Below the pieces are notes generated by a model. That model was not told where the DNA came from. It did no database searches and saw only the letters and a list, made by a program, of their open reading frames with translations. 64,000 bases of DNA from Apostichopus japonicus (taxonomy: Eukaryota; Echinodermata; Holothuroidea; Aspidochirotida; Stichopodidae), in NCBI RefSeq assembly GCF_037975245.1, contig NC_092564.1, positions 12,736,484-12,800,483 of the forward strand. The letters run 5' to 3'. Shown here one piece after another: positions 48,501 to 59,700 of this stretch. Each line of letters starts with the position of its first letter. Position 1 is the first letter of the stretch. A program made the translations under genes and the position numbers.

Positions 48501-49803
48501 CTATAACAGTTTATGCGCTAAATAAAGGCAAGACATTCATTAGTAAGTTATGCATTTATAGCAAATCCTTATTCCAAGTTCTATTGGATGAACTTCTATC
48601 TAACAGCGAAATAATATTTTTCTATGAATGCAAGTCTTTCTTTACGTTTTAAACACTTTTGCATGTGATATTAAAATGTTAACATATTTAGGAAATACCG
48701 AACAATGAGATATTAACGACAATGAAGACAATTAATTTTAAAATCTTAACATTCAGAGAAACATGATAACTTTCTAGCTTTCATTAATGTAACCGCGACA
48801 CATATATGTTTTCGGAAATACATTGTATGTTTGCCGAAATTATTTATATATCTATTTATATATTAGGAATTAAAAAAGGCTACGAACAAACGAAATAACA
48901 TTTATAATGATTAATAACTGTATTACACCTACGAACATTTTATTGAAATATTAAATTTATCCATGTAATTGTTAATACGGTTAAAATGACATTAATGATA
49001 CTAAAAGCCTGTCTGTATATTAAAATCCTCTTTCATTTTGCATAAAATTTTCATCCAACTTGAAATAAATTTACCTTCTACTAACAGTTCCCACCAATAT
49101 GTTATTCTATAAAGTTACATTGAGCAAAATAAATATTTGATTTATCATTTAAATAATTTCCAAAATATTATGGTATTTTCTGCAATATCCTTTCTTATGA
49201 ACTAACAAGTTGTGTTTAATAAATAAAATACGCTTATAAGCCTAAGTAAGTACTATGTAAGAAAAGGCAATCATGCGAATAAAATATTCATGTATGCGTA
49301 AATTCATCTTTATGTTATATATTTTTACACAAACCTATGTTAATAATATAGACTATGAGTATTTTACATTTCTACCTGGAGTGTTACCCAATGCGGTTTA
49401 CGTTTGTCCTGTCTGGGATAAAAACTTTACCCATCATTTGTAACTATAAGCAACAGCGAACGTTACTTTCGTATCTTTCCCACAAAAAAATCCATGAGTT
49501 ACATTTCACAATTCTAGGAGGCTTTTCTCGGGCTAACCGAGTCTGAATAAAATAACATTAGCAGTTTATACTCCCGATTTATGTGTATCATAAAAGGTGT
49601 TTTGTGGGCCAAACAGTATTCAACAAAGTAACCACAGTAATAGGGTTCCCATTGGTACATCTCCACCTTTAAACCAAGAAGTATATGTTTACCATACAAT
49701 TATTTTCTAATGCCAGTAACACTGTATTCTCATATCTAACGCCGTATACATGTGATGTATGTTTGATATTAGAAATAAATAAATCAAATATGTGAATGAC
49801 AGA
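45562..49803. other. Intergenic, very AT-rich, no gene seen
   Basis: Only minor features: an imperfect palindrome ATTCTCTGTTACAGAGAAT near 46227 and (ACTT)n at 48291-48312. No open frame shows a known domain. Confidence 0.5.
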
Positions 49804-50164
49804 CATGGCCGGATTAAGGGCTACTGGTGCCCTAAGCACAGCCCAGTAATTGTGTCTCCTCGGCCCCTCCATTGTTTAACTTACAAGAACTTAAGACTCA
49901 GTAAGTGATGAATGTGAATTTAATATTTAAAAATTCATCACCCTTCTTCAGTTTTTTTCCAGGTTAGACCACAGGCCATCCCCAGACCCCTCAACTATAT
50001 TGAATAAAACTTTATTTTCGGATTCGACTTAAGTTGAGTATGGCAGTGAAAGAATTAAGGGCATGATAGCCAGGGGTGGGGGGGGGGGTGGACCTCTGCG
50101 GTTCCCGCCTCCTGTTGGTGCCCTATGAACGTGCTTATTTTGTTAAATGGTTAATCCAGGGCCG
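49804..50164. mobile_element. Short hAT-type MITE with near-perfect TSD
   Basis: Left end CATGGCCGGATTAAGG, right end (reverse complement) CGGCCCTGGATTAACC, then GGTGCCCTA-like words in both arms. CAGGGCCGGATTAA termini are common in hAT MITEs. Flanks ATGACAGA (49796-49803) and ACGACAGA (50165-50172) agree at 7 of 8 bases. 361 bp, no coding content, with an internal G run at 50078-50088. Confidence 0.65.
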
Positions 50165-51932
50165 ACGACAGATTGTTCCGTCTTAAAACGTTTAATTACA
50201 AGCAAAATTACTTTCTGAAGTTCACTTAACAATCACTTTTCCTTCAGTTATGAATTTATTTTATGCCTATGGTCTGACCTATAAAAATCTAACTTGCTTA
50301 GATAAAATTAAAAAATTTACACGCAATTACCCAGAAACAGTTAACAATAGCTTCATTACTTGCGATTCAGCAATACGATAATAGACATAAATGTATTAAT
50401 ATACTTTAGTCTATCTGAAAGAGTTCAGCAAAATTTACATTTATCTGTAAAAAAAAATGTATTGTGTAAACTCGTTATGTTTATATTAATCGAGTCTTAC
50501 CTGGTTTGAATTAAAAAGACTTGATTTAAAATTACTTCTATAACTAGGCAGATGATGAAATCAGTTGGAACTTAAATCAGTATTTTTTTCCTTAATTATC
50601 AGTTAACCTCTTAACGGTTGCCATGCAGCTATTACAATTATTTTATATGTCAAAAGTTCAATATAAACACAACTATTCGAATATATGTTTCACTATATAC
50701 TTAAAACATTTGGTAATAAAAGGATGAAAAATTTATCAACAAAGCTGACACACATAAGATTATACAAAAGGAATAAATATATTTTGATTTCGTAGATGGC
50801 TAAATAATCTAGTATCTTGTATAACATTTTGTGATTATTTGCCTCTTTGATTTTCTTAACTAACAGAGAATGGAATTCACATGTAAATACCCTGTCTAAT
50901 AGTCTTACTTACTTACTAGAAACATTTGAGCGCCAAAGGAAACAATAAAAAATACGATTACTAATACGAGATATAAAATTGATAAGAGGTTTTCAATGTC
51001 TTGGAATATTAATTTGTTTTCAAACTTTCTGATCTAGAAATGAATTCCAAAGTTTCTCTTAAAATTAATCATACCGCTCTGCAGGACAGTGCTCCATGTG
51101 GGGGTATATATCTTGGATTGTGTTAATAACGTTACGCTTTCTACTAAACCAGGCATATGTCAGTCAATGAAATACATAAATTCTTGAATTTAGATAGTTA
51201 AAAATAAATTTATGCATCAAGATACAAGCATACTGCTGTGGATATAACTGGTGTTTATTATATCAAGCGTATTAAGTTGCAGATCACAATCAGCCATTGT
51301 TTAATCCTACCCTAGGACAATCAAATTTACTACTGCATGAGTTGTAACCGTTTGAAATTCAAGAATGAAATTGGAATATAATTCAACATGATCTTGTCAA
51401 TTAATATTTAAGCATAATCAAGAAATTTGAGAGAGAGCGAGAGAAATAAATAAAAGTGCAGTCGACGCTTGGAGAGTTCATACCTGATAAACGCACGGAG
51501 CTTTATACTTAATAAGGTTTGAAGCAAGCATAATTTCAAGCAATTGATCACGGATGTACATTTCAAAAGCTTAATAACCCTTTCGAGATTGATTGTGGTA
51601 ACGTATATTGATCTGTTATGTAAGAAATTAAATTTAAAGTACAGCATTTGAAAAGTGACCCCAAAAATTTCGTTGTTCTTGAATGTAAAGAAGAACAACA
51701 AAATATCCAGCTTCATTGGCCTGGGTGACATAGTTCGAGAAAATTAATATTACAAAAATATTACCAAAGATGATTTAATCTTCCAATTTTACAGAAGCGT
51801 TATAGGTTCAGGAACATACGCTAGTCCTATATGAACGTTAACGCTTGAATTACGCAGACTCTCTTAAGTTCGATGCGGCATGACGTGATGCATAGCCATG
51901 TTCTCATATCGTCATGACGTATAATACGCAAT
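50165..51932. other. Intergenic, nothing seen
   Basis: AT-rich sequence. A 107-codon minus frame at 51408-51731 has no recognisable domain. Confidence 0.5.
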
Positions 51933-52220
51933 AACGGTTCAAACCGTTGTAACGTCCCTCACAGTGACGGTACACCCGGTTGCGTCAAAGACGGTTCATA
52001 CCGTTGTAGCGTTCCCCACAGTGACGGTACACCCTGTTGCGTCAAAGACGGTTCATACCGTTGTAACGTTCCCCACAGTGACGGTACACCCGGTTGCGTC
52101 AAAGACGGTTCATACCGTTGTAACGTTCCCCACAGTGACGGTACACCCTGTTGCGTCAAAGACGGTTCATACCGTTGTAACGTCCCTCACAGTGACGATG
52201 CATCCCGTTGTGTCAAAGAC
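51933..52220. repeat. 57-bp minisatellite with an internal palindrome (5 copies)
   Basis: ACAGTGACGG landmarks fall at 51961, 52018, 52075, 52132 and 52189, exactly 57 apart. Every unit carries ACGGTTCATACCGT, a 5-bp-stem inverted repeat. The first partial copy has the longer AACGGTTCAAACCGTT. Copies are nearly identical and alternate CACCCGG and CACCCTG, hinting at a 114-bp higher-order unit. 57 is 19 codons, so open frames on both strands are a by-product. Confidence 0.95.
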
Positions 52221-53287
52221 AACCCACCACCTTACACAGAAAACATTGTACGTATATATAATATAGAAGCCGATAAGCCTATTCTCAAGTTTGTGTAAAA
52301 TGTAATCTCTTTTCTGTGAATGTATAATTATCACTATTTGGGGTTTAATGAAATGATGACGCGATAGAATTTACAATATTTAAATGACGTCGGAACTTCA
52401 TATTGCAATAAAATAATATGTATTGTACTACAACTGGAGTATTTCTGGTCATTTTGTCAAATCATTACTACAACACTTGACGTATAAAACAAGGGGACTT
52501 TATAGACTACGTTTCTTACATTCTTGAAACAGTTACTAAAACGTGGAACTGGAGTATAGTTGATTTTCGAGGTTATATTTACATCAATTTACATCAATTA
52601 TTTATAGAATATTCTTATACGGGAAAATTAAACAGACGGATGCTTGTCGCAAATTTGAACTGGACTGTGCTGACATTTTTATTCCTTCTAATTTATGGTG
52701 GTTTTGGTCCATCGCGATTGAGTTTTGGTAACTCAAATTAACTACAAAAAAAAAAAAAACGCATTAATACAAACAATCAAAACCAAAGCATACGATAGAA
52801 CACATTTAACCATGTATACGTGTAATTAAAGCGCATAGTTTTAACACATATTAAGTATTATGATTGACATATAATGTAAGTAAAGCATATGATTTTAAAG
52901 ACAAAGGCATATTTCCTTATCTCATTTCTCGTAAGCGTTCGATAAAGTCTATATGCATAGAGTGCTCTATGTATAGACAGTCACGTATAACGATGCTTAT
53001 TGATAATATGCAAAATAATCACGTGATGATGGTGTTATTATGTCGGTTAGTATAAATGTACAGTTTCAACGATCTTGTGTCTTACGAACCATTCTGTATA
53101 GTTATTAAATAATTCATGTACTATGCAGTATATATCACGCCTATTCCGTCTCAATGAAAGAGTTATCTCCAAAATCAACAGTTGTGATAAACTTTAATTC
53201 TTTCCCTTCTGATGAATTATTTCACTCTTCAGAGGGAGAGAGAGAGGTGGAGAGAGAGAACATTAAAACTGATTAAACATAGCGCGA
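52221..53287. other. Downstream of NOX5, nothing seen
   Basis: AT-rich DNA between the 57-bp array and the presumed NOX5 3' end, with a GAGA-rich patch at 53230-53260. No gene recognised. Confidence 0.5.
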
Positions 53288-53293
53288 TTTATT
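53288..53293 (-). terminator. Candidate NOX5 polyadenylation signal
   Basis: AATAAA on the minus strand lies about 370 bases downstream of the NOX5 stop codon. A weaker ATTAAA lies at 53525-53530, about 130 bases after the stop. The stretch between the stop and this signal has no other open frame and is the likely 3' UTR. This rests on motif matches only. Confidence 0.35.
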
Positions 53294-53660
53294 CGGCTGC
53301 TGTTAGTTTTTGTTTCAAGGAAACAAACCATCTCCTTTCATAGTTTTATGAAGTAAGCAAGCTTAACATTTTCAAAAGCATTTAACATTATCGTGACCAC
53401 GACCGTTGTCAGCTCAACTTCCTTGAATTATTCTATTCCATGCTGGTGTGTAACTCCCCTGCACTCAGATAAATGATGACTGGATGTCTCTCTCTCTCTA
53501 ACGCGAGATTACTTAATCGAATCATTTAATAGAGGCTGAAAAGGTTAGTAAAGATGATTGAAATTAAAGATACCAGCTGCTATCATCGATGGGCCTCCTC
53601 TTCTCCTGCGCCTCTCATCTTCAGATATACAAGCAAAAGGCAACGATTAACAACAACTTC

Positions 53661-53792
53661 TCAAAAGTTTTCCTTGTGGAAATGGAATCTAAACTTCTCA
53701 CACGCTTTCTTTATAACCTTTGATAAAGATGGCGAGCCACAAAAGAAAACCTGGACTTTGCCTTTTCTCTCATTGGCAATTTTGGTGAAAAG
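53661..53792 (-). CDS. NOX5: NOX5 terminal coding exon with stop codon
   Basis: The exon is 132 bp, 43 codons plus TGA at 53661-53663. The acceptor is TTTTTCTTCAG. It begins LFTKIANERKGKVQVFFCGS, where CGSP is the nicotinamide-binding motif, and ends FRFHFHKENF. The conserved C-terminal aromatic residue stacks on the FAD ring in NOX enzymes. It joins exon 6 as PDWNE-LFTKI with no gap against the family pattern. Confidence 0.95.
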   Translation of the reverse strand, partial: LFTKIANERKGKVQVFFCGSPSLSKVIKKACEKFRFHFHKENF

Positions 53793-56700
53793 CTGAAGAA
53801 AAATACAAAGAAAAGAAATTGTGAGAAAGCTGTTTCCACTTTTGAAGGAAATGCAACACCATCAGAACTGTTCAAAATGGAACCAATTAAACATTACTTG
53901 TGTAGTGCGCTCAACCAAATATAGAAAAGTGATGGCGCTATACATATTTAAGTTACTCGGGAAAAAAATAAAAAAACCACCAAAGTCAGTAATACAAAAT
54001 TTCTGGTTGGTATCATGTAATAACTTCAAAACAACAAGTTGGGAAGCGAAATAATAAAAAACATAATAATAACTCCAAAAATAGCTCTTTCAAGTGGGTA
54101 ATATACCAAATGGAGTAAGCGTTGTTCCGATGTAATTGAAGTAACATTCAACCGGAAAGCTTACAAAAGCATTTCACATTCACACTGAAACCTTCTCTAA
54201 TGATAAAACTCATTAAATAGAGTCTTACTAGAACTTCTCGTTTTTCGTGAAAGAATTAATTAATGTCGGTTAATTTTACTTCCAAAACGTTTGTAAATGA
54301 AGTTATAATCATTCTTACTTCATTCCAGTCTGGTCTACCAGGTTGGGTTCTCGTCTTCAAGCCAGTTATCATGTCCTTCTTGCCTTTTCGATGTAAGATG
54401 TCGAGCGCCATCTGTAGCCCTATTCCTTTCATGTCTGTCTTGCCCAGTGCTGACGTCATATACATGTGCAACTCTAACACGTTTTCGAAAGGTGTTTCAG
54501 CCTGCTCCATTTCGAGTTGCGTGAGGAGTGAAACGAACCATTCAAAACACTTCTGGTGTCTGTTAATCCAGATGAAATCCACCTAATTAGGTAAGAGTAA
54601 AAGAACGTGGACAAATAAGAAACCAATAACGAAAAAAAAGAAAAGAGAAAAAGGGAATTACCTTTCGAAAAACATCCTTCCATTTGTCTGTGGTAGTAGT
54701 TATATCAGGCTCTGAGACTGGCATACGGTTATCATGAATAGGCTGTCAAGATTAATCATATTCATATTAAAATTGGATCAGTTTATGATTGAAAACGCAT
54801 GTGTCATCAATTACATAAATAATTAAACTAAATTGGAATTGTATTTCTGTTATCAACTTCAACGATCGACTCCAGAGAGCAATTTTCCCCACTCGTGGAT
54901 GTGATTTTAAGCTGTTGCGTCGTCATGGATGCAAACCACTTCCAATGGAAACATATCGTGTATGGTAACGAACAATATAAAGATTAAACATTTCTGAGTC
55001 ATTCCTTTTTTCCTTTTTTCTTTGGTACAAACGTAATAAACTGGTAATCTTTAAAGATAAACTTTCATCTGCGGATATACTGTAGTGATCAAAGAAATGT
55101 CTGCGGGTAGTTAGCTAGTATCTACAAAAATTACAACATCGTATTCCCAAAACTTATTACAATATAGTATTGCACAGGCCAAGGCGAGCAGTGCCATCAT
55201 TTAATTTAACTTAAGAAACAAGAGGAAGAAAAAGAAAAGGAAAAACAAACTTAATGCAGCAAGTCAATAGCATTGTAACGCATTGTAATATTTCCGTCTG
55301 AATACATTAAATAATTAACTATTAGCAATAAATAACACCTGGTGTTAAACGTATCCATTCAGAAAAAAAACAAACATCAACTTAGTTAAATCGTTTTGAA
55401 TAAACTTCATGGCATGAAGCAATAGGGATCCTACTTAGCATGTAAGAATCGGGGCGAATGACATATTTGTTGTTAATTTGTAGGCCTATACTGCTGATTA
55501 CAAGAGATGGTGTTCGGTAAGAAGAAATAAGCCAGAATTTGAGGGTGATATTTTTCTTTATATACCAAATAAATATGGTGGCAAGTGATATATGATATTT
55601 GTAATTTCAGAAATGTAACGCAACCAGCTTAATTCAGGATAAGTAAAATACACCTTACCTATAGTGTTGTGAATAGAAAAAGCTTATTACAACACACTGT
55701 TATAAATTGTGCTCTAGGTATTACGGTTCGAAATGTCTGAAATTAGAGGTGTTGTAGCAAAAAAGAAGTTCGCCAAAACCAAGTTTTTACTTTTACCGCG
55801 GTGTTATCATGGAACAGAAGTATGGTAGCATTGTACAACATGATATTGTCTGTCAAGTCTACGACCAAACATTAAGTACCTTTTTAAGACACATGAGGTC
55901 TTCTGGAATGCTGTCCAACCAGGAATGTTGACATGAAGGACATGTTCTCTTACTTGCTTTAAACCTGTGCATAACAGACTGTAAGATGGAAGCAAACGGT
56001 GTCACCCCGATACCGGCTCCAATCAGCACCGCGTGCTCTGCTTGGAAGATGGCCCTGGTTGGTGTACCGTACGGTCCATCAATGTACAACTAATACACAA
56101 AAAGAGTCGAAATTCATATGATGAAGCAAGGGAAGCATTGCGTCATTTAAATAAAAAAAATAGGGACAAATATATTCAACTGGAAGTGTGTATATGTCAA
56201 TAGCACAGTAATAAACTATTTGTACCACCAGAACCGCTGCTACTGGAACTGACGCCAACGCGAATAGCACCACTACTGACACCTTCGACACCTCTACCGT
56301 CATCACTACCACTTCTATGTTCCAATACCTCTTGCAACATTACCAGCAGCTCCTATACCACTACAGTCTACACCACCGCTTTCTCCACCGTCATCCCTGC
56401 CACTACTGTTACCATTACCAACATTATAACTACCGCCACCATCACCCAACATTGCCACTACCGCTAGCACCACTAACACCACAGTCTACACCACCGCTAT
56501 CTCAACCGTCATCACTGCCACTACTGTTACCATTACCAACATTATAACTACCGCCACCATCACCCAACATTGCCACTACCGCTAGCACCAATAACACCAC
56601 AGTCTACACCACCGCTATCTCCGCCGTTATCACTGCCACTACTGTTACCATTACCGATATTATAACTACCGCCACCATCACCCAACATTGCTACTACCGC

Positions 56701-59700
56701 TAGCACCAATAACACCACAGTCTTCACCACCGATATCTCCGCCGTTATCACTGCCACTACTGTTACCATTACCAACATTATAACTACCGCCACCATCACC
56801 CAACATTGCTACTACCGCTAGCACCAATAACACCACAGTCTTCACCACCGATATCTCCGCCGTTATCACTGCCACTACTGTTACCATTACCAACATTATA
56901 ACTACCGCCACCATCACCCAACATTGCTATACCGCTTGCACCAATACCACCACAATATACACCACTGCTATCTCCACCGTTATCACTGCCACTACTTTTA
57001 CCATCACCATCATTATAACTACCGCCACCATCATCCAACATTGCTACTACCGCCAACACCGTTGCCATCCGCTTCGCTATGCTTTCAATGCCATTTCTAT
57101 TTTAAGTATTAACGCAATATAGTATCACATACAGGGACCATTGTCTCTTTCCATATCTACGTAATGATTTTAATGAAAGTTATAATCATTAATATCTTCA
57201 AAGTACCGTAGATATACTTTGTTTATCGAATTTTAGGTCATCAAGGTGCGGTTCTTTTTCTTCCTTTAAACAAAACAAAAACTGCTTATAAACAATGATC
57301 TATTTCGTAACATTATAACATATTATAACATTCATCAAAGTATTGTTAATTATCTTCTCCGCGCATCAATGGACTTCCATCGAGAAATAGAGAATGTTTA
57401 TACCTGCTGATTTCATGACCTATTCCATGTTTATTTCTAAAACAGAAAGAGTAGATTCTTGTTGACAGATATAGAAAATAAATTTGATTGTATCACGTCT
57501 AATAATTCTTTTATATTTCCTGTGATCGTGTTGAGTAGCTATCTTGTTGTTGGGAAGGGTTGCAGAACACAATTAACTTTAACAGATGAAAATTCATCCA
57601 CAATAATTGAGGCCACGTAAATATTTAAAGGAAAAATTATAGTGAAACAATGGAAGGTATAGTTAAGTCTGAATAATAAAGCAATCGCTGAAAATCTTTC
57701 ATTTGTCAAAATGCAATGTTCTTTTCGTTCTGGCTTTGTTGTAAGTATAAAACCCATACTTGATGACGGTTGCTGGTGGTTCAGTTTTTGTAAACTGAAT
57801 GGGCGAAAGCGAATATTCAAACCAAATGGAAAACAACAAAACACATCTATGAAACAATATAAGCATTGCTTTTCAGTTTTTAATATGTTTGGATAATTAT
57901 TTTTCAAAGAGACTGCAACTGATTACTTGTACCCTATAGAAAATGTAAATTGGGTTACTTAATTGACGAAAATTAATTATCAGAAATAATTAAGAATTGT
58001 TAATAATTAATCAATTTATATACCCTCCCCCACCAAAATACGTCACCGAATTTGATTATTTAAATAGAACAGTCATGGCGAGTTGCATTTGTGCATAATG
58101 CACTATGCAATCAAGATAAAAACCTTAAACATAGTGTCGGGAAATAAAATGAACATGTAAGAAATCAGTCCAAATTTCTCATTTCAAGGAACTTTTCATA
58201 GATAATGAATAAATTTTATGGATGGAATGACGTGTGGCTTTATACACCAATGACCTCTTCAGAAATAAGTGGTTAGTGATTTACCTGGATTTTGTGATGT
58301 TTAATGTGTGGACTCTTTCTCTCTGTTGCTCCAGGGTCCCAGTTGGTTTGACAAGCGATTGAACGGAGAGGTTCCGTTTCCTAGAAGGAGGAAGAAACAA
58401 GTAAAAGATGAGTGACCTTAGGTCATACAGGTCTACTCAGGATATCGAGAAAACCGTAAATATAATAATCCTATATTTTAAGTTTTGAAAAGTAAAATGG
58501 TGATGACTTTATTATTTAATAAACGTTAGTACCCAGTATCCAATACAAATATTAACAACTCTTTGCTGTTAAATGATAATTTACTGGATTGTATCAGCAA
58601 TCTCAATTTTCGTCCCCACCCCGATCCCGAAACCCCAAGGGTATATACGACCGAAATATGTTAAAGAAAGCGTCCCTAATGAAAAACCTGAAAATGGTTT
58701 GACACAATTTCTTGACACTTACATATGAATGCTTTGTCGCACACCCGAATCATGTATATTAAGAAAAGTGATAATATTTTTATGATGCAAAATTTAGATA
58801 TCACTATGCTGCTTTGTTTTGTGGCGACAATTCTACTAACTACATTACAGCAACCCTTGGCTTTGGCCGACTTAAACATTCATGAGAATAGCTTAACATT
58901 TATCAAGGAATCTGTCAGTATGATAAGCTATATTACATACATGCGTACATCTTCATTTCGAGTTAGGTTTAATACTTCTGTAGTTAGAACTCAACCCAAC
59001 CCAAACCAAACCAACCCGAACCACCCCAACCCTCACTTTGTTATCATAAATAGACAGAAGAGTTGATGCAGTTTACCTCCTATAGAGAATTCTAGCGGCC
59101 CACACAAAATAATTTACGATATTCATTTAGAACCTGCAGTTTATTTGTTCTCCACGGCTCACAATTTCATAGGCTATGTCCAGTTTCCCAGAAAATAAAT
59201 TACTTTTTTAGCTTTGGACCGAAAACCGAGAACAGAAATTAACAACTCACAAGGCGGAAATGAAAGATAAAAGAGAAAATTATATCTACGAATTGTTCGT
59301 TTCTTCGTGTAATTTGTAGAATAGAAGAAGAGGCAAGGTAGATATGGAGGAAGGTGTGTTTTTTCTCTCTCTGCAGATTGAGAACGAAGCTATTATATGA
59401 CGGAATTAATGGCGGGAAAGCTAGACCGTTCGCGGATAAGGTAGCCTGTTGATATCCCACCGGTATCAATTGTAAACTTTAACTTGCGCGTGTCTATCAG
59501 CCAAGCAAAACGAGATCGAGAAAGATCATAATGTTCTGTTATTTTTATCACAAGCTTATAGACGTACGTTACCGTGCCTTATATATGGTTTTTAGTGTGT
59601 AATATAGCTGATGACCTGTAGGTTTGACTGAGCGAACAAATTACATAAGCGCAACTCAAATTCCCCAGATGGCATAATTGCTTCGTCTTTTTATACAACC

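Noticed and set aside
51959-52266. Frames with 19-residue repeats on both strands
   Set aside because: Products of the 57-bp minisatellite, with no start context or flanking exon.
54263-54586. 107-codon plus-strand frame
   Set aside because: Antisense shadow of a NOX5 exon.
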